The notes under the pieces were generated by a model, which had not been told where the DNA came from, ran no database searches, and was given only the letters and a program-made list of their open reading frames with translations. 7,787 bases of DNA from Dethiosulfatibacter sp. (GTDB lineage: Bacteria > Bacillota > Clostridia > Tissierellales > Dethiosulfatibacteraceae), in the NCBI GenBank assembly GCA_030591825.1, contig JAUVAG010000037.1:1-7787 (forward strand), read 5' to 3'. The first letter of the stretch is position 1. Each line of letters opens with the position of its first letter. The position numbers and the translations under genes were made by a program. Shown in pieces: positions 6,560 through 7,787 of this stretch.

Positions 6560-7787
6560 ATGATAAACAGAAATAATATAATGGAAACCATTGGAATGGT
6601 TGAAAAGAACAAGTTTGATATTAGAACCATCACTATGGGAATATCTCTTCTTGATTGTGCCCATGAAGATGGAAAAATATCCAGACAAAAGATATATGAC
6701 AAGATAACAAAAAAAGCCGAAAATTTTGTAAAAACAGTGGAAGAAGTTGAAAGGGAATACGGAATTCCAATTATTAACAAGAGGATTTCAGTAACACCAA
6801 TATCCATTGTGGCAGGAGCAAGTACCGACAAGGACTATGTGGAATATGCAAAGATTCTTGACAAGGCTGCGGAGGAAGTAGGAGTAGACTTTCTTGGAGG
6901 CTTTTCAGCACTTGTGCAGAAAGGATTTACCAAGGGAGATGAAATCCTTATTAATTCAATTCCTGAAGCATTGGCGGTTACAAACAAGGTTTGTTCATCT
7001 GTAAATGTGGCAAGCAGCAAGGTTGGAATCAACATGAATGCTGTAAAGCTTATGGGAGAAATTGTTAAAAAAACTGCTTATCTAACAAGAGACAGGGATA
7101 GTATAGGAGTTGCAAAGCTTGTAATATTTGCAAATGCAGTTGAAGACAATCCATTCATGGCTGGGTCATTCCACGGTGTAGGAGAATATGAAACTTCACT
7201 AAGTGTTGGCGTTAGTGGACCTGGTGTTGTAAAGGCTGCTCTTGAAGATGTAAGAGGAGAGCCTTTTGATGTTGTTGCTGAAACAATAAAGAAAACAGCA
7301 TTCAAAATAACAAGAGCAGGAGAGGTTCTTGTTAAAGAGATTTCAAGGAGACTAAATGTTCCTTTCAATATCATGGATCTTTCATTGGCACCTACACCGG
7401 AAATTGGTGATAGTGTAGCAAGAATCATAGAGGAAATGGGACTTGAAAAGTGTGGAGCACATGGAACTACTGCAGCACTGGCAATGTTAAATGATGCAGT
7501 GAAGAAGGGTGGTATAATGGCTTCATCCCATGTTGGCGGACTTAGCGGAGCTTTTATCCCTGTAAGTGAAGATGAAGGGATGATAGAGGCTGTTAATTTG
7601 GGAGCTATAACTATAGATAAGCTTGAAGCCATGACCTGTGTATGTTCCGTAGGTCTTGATATGCTTGCTGTACCTGGAGATACTCCAGCTAGTACCTTGT
7701 CTGGAATAATAGCAGATGAATGTGCAATTGGAGTAATAAACAACAAGACAACAGCTGTAAGGATAATACCTGTATATGGAAAAGGCC
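6560..7787 (+). CDS. UPF0210 / DUF711 family protein (3' end beyond the window)
   Basis: The frame is open from ATG 6560 to the end of the window, giving 409 residues of a family usually near 450, so roughly 40 C-terminal residues are missing. The start is set by AGGAGG at 6549-6554, which overlaps the ACT stop codon. The family is often described as related to the pyruvate formate-lyase fold, but no reaction is established. Conserved-looking stretches are [10 protein letters not shown] around His205, [29 protein letters not shown] at 298-304, [13 protein letters not shown], and the Cys360/Cys362 pair in [11 protein letters not shown]. The glycine-rich conserved loops suggest an enzyme. No signal peptide or membrane segment is seen, so it should be cytoplasmic. 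UPF0237 and UPF0210 genes often occur side by side, and the short spacing here suggests coupled translation. Control by glycine is likely through the upstream riboswitch. Confidence 0.93.
   Translation, partial: MINRNNIMETIGMVEKNKFDIRTITMGISLLDCAHEDGKISRQKIYDKITKKAENFVKTVEEVEREYGIPIINKRISVTPISIVAGASTDKDYVEYAKILDKAAEEVGVDFLGGFSALVQKGFTKGDEILINSIPEALAVTNKVCSSVNVASSKVGINMNAVKLMGEIVKKTAYLTRDRDSIGVAKLVIFANAVEDNPFMAGSFHGVGEYETSLSVGVSGPGVVKAALEDVRGEPFDVVAETIKKTAFKITRAGEVLVKEISRRLNVPFNIMDLSLAPTPEIGDSVARIIEEMGLEKCGAHGTTAALAMLNDAVKKGGIMASSHVGGLSGAFIPVSEDEGMIEAVNLGAITIDKLEAMTCVCSVGLDMLAVPGDTPASTLSGIIADECAIGVINNKTTAVRIIPVYGKG

Noticed and set aside
7078..7746. 222-residue minus-strand reading frame
   Set aside because: It is antisense to the well-conserved UPF0210 gene, is rich in Ser, Thr and Pro as expected from the reverse of that frame, and resembles no known family.

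Overview
The window looks like a piece of a low-GC Firmicutes chromosome, most likely from the class Clostridia. The AT-rich DNA, the heavy use of ATA, AGA and AGG codons, the strong AGGAGG-type ribosome binding sites and the AddAB (not RecBCD) recombination nuclease all point that way. The genus cannot be named from the sequence alone. All genes recognised are on the + strand.

Region 1 (1-4201) holds the end of addB and all of addA, which overlap by a few bases. They encode the two subunits of the AddAB helicase-nuclease for double-strand break repair. Both nuclease active sites and the visible AddB Fe-S cysteines are intact.

Region 2 (4202-4551) contains no protein gene. It carries two good sigma-A-type promoters in tandem, a short palindrome at the first one, and a 6S RNA (ssrS) of about 180 nt. 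The 6S call rests on a long multi-part closing stem, a central-bubble sequence resembling that of E. coli 6S RNA, and a terminal T run. A second small hairpin with T5 lies between the 6S RNA and the next gene.

Region 3 (4552-5970) is a two-gene cluster. The first gene encodes a PHP-domain protein of the histidinol-phosphatase type in which three usual metal-binding histidines are replaced. The second encodes a compact DUF445 membrane protein. No strong promoter of their own is visible, so read-through from the 6S promoters is plausible.

Region 4 (5971-7787) starts with a good promoter, then a single-aptamer glycine riboswitch ending in an intrinsic terminator. Behind it are a small ACT-domain protein (UPF0237) and a UPF0210/DUF711 protein that runs off the window end. 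The arrangement suggests that this poorly understood gene pair is controlled by glycine, which is the most interesting functional lead here. I found no mobile element, CRISPR array, tRNA or rRNA.
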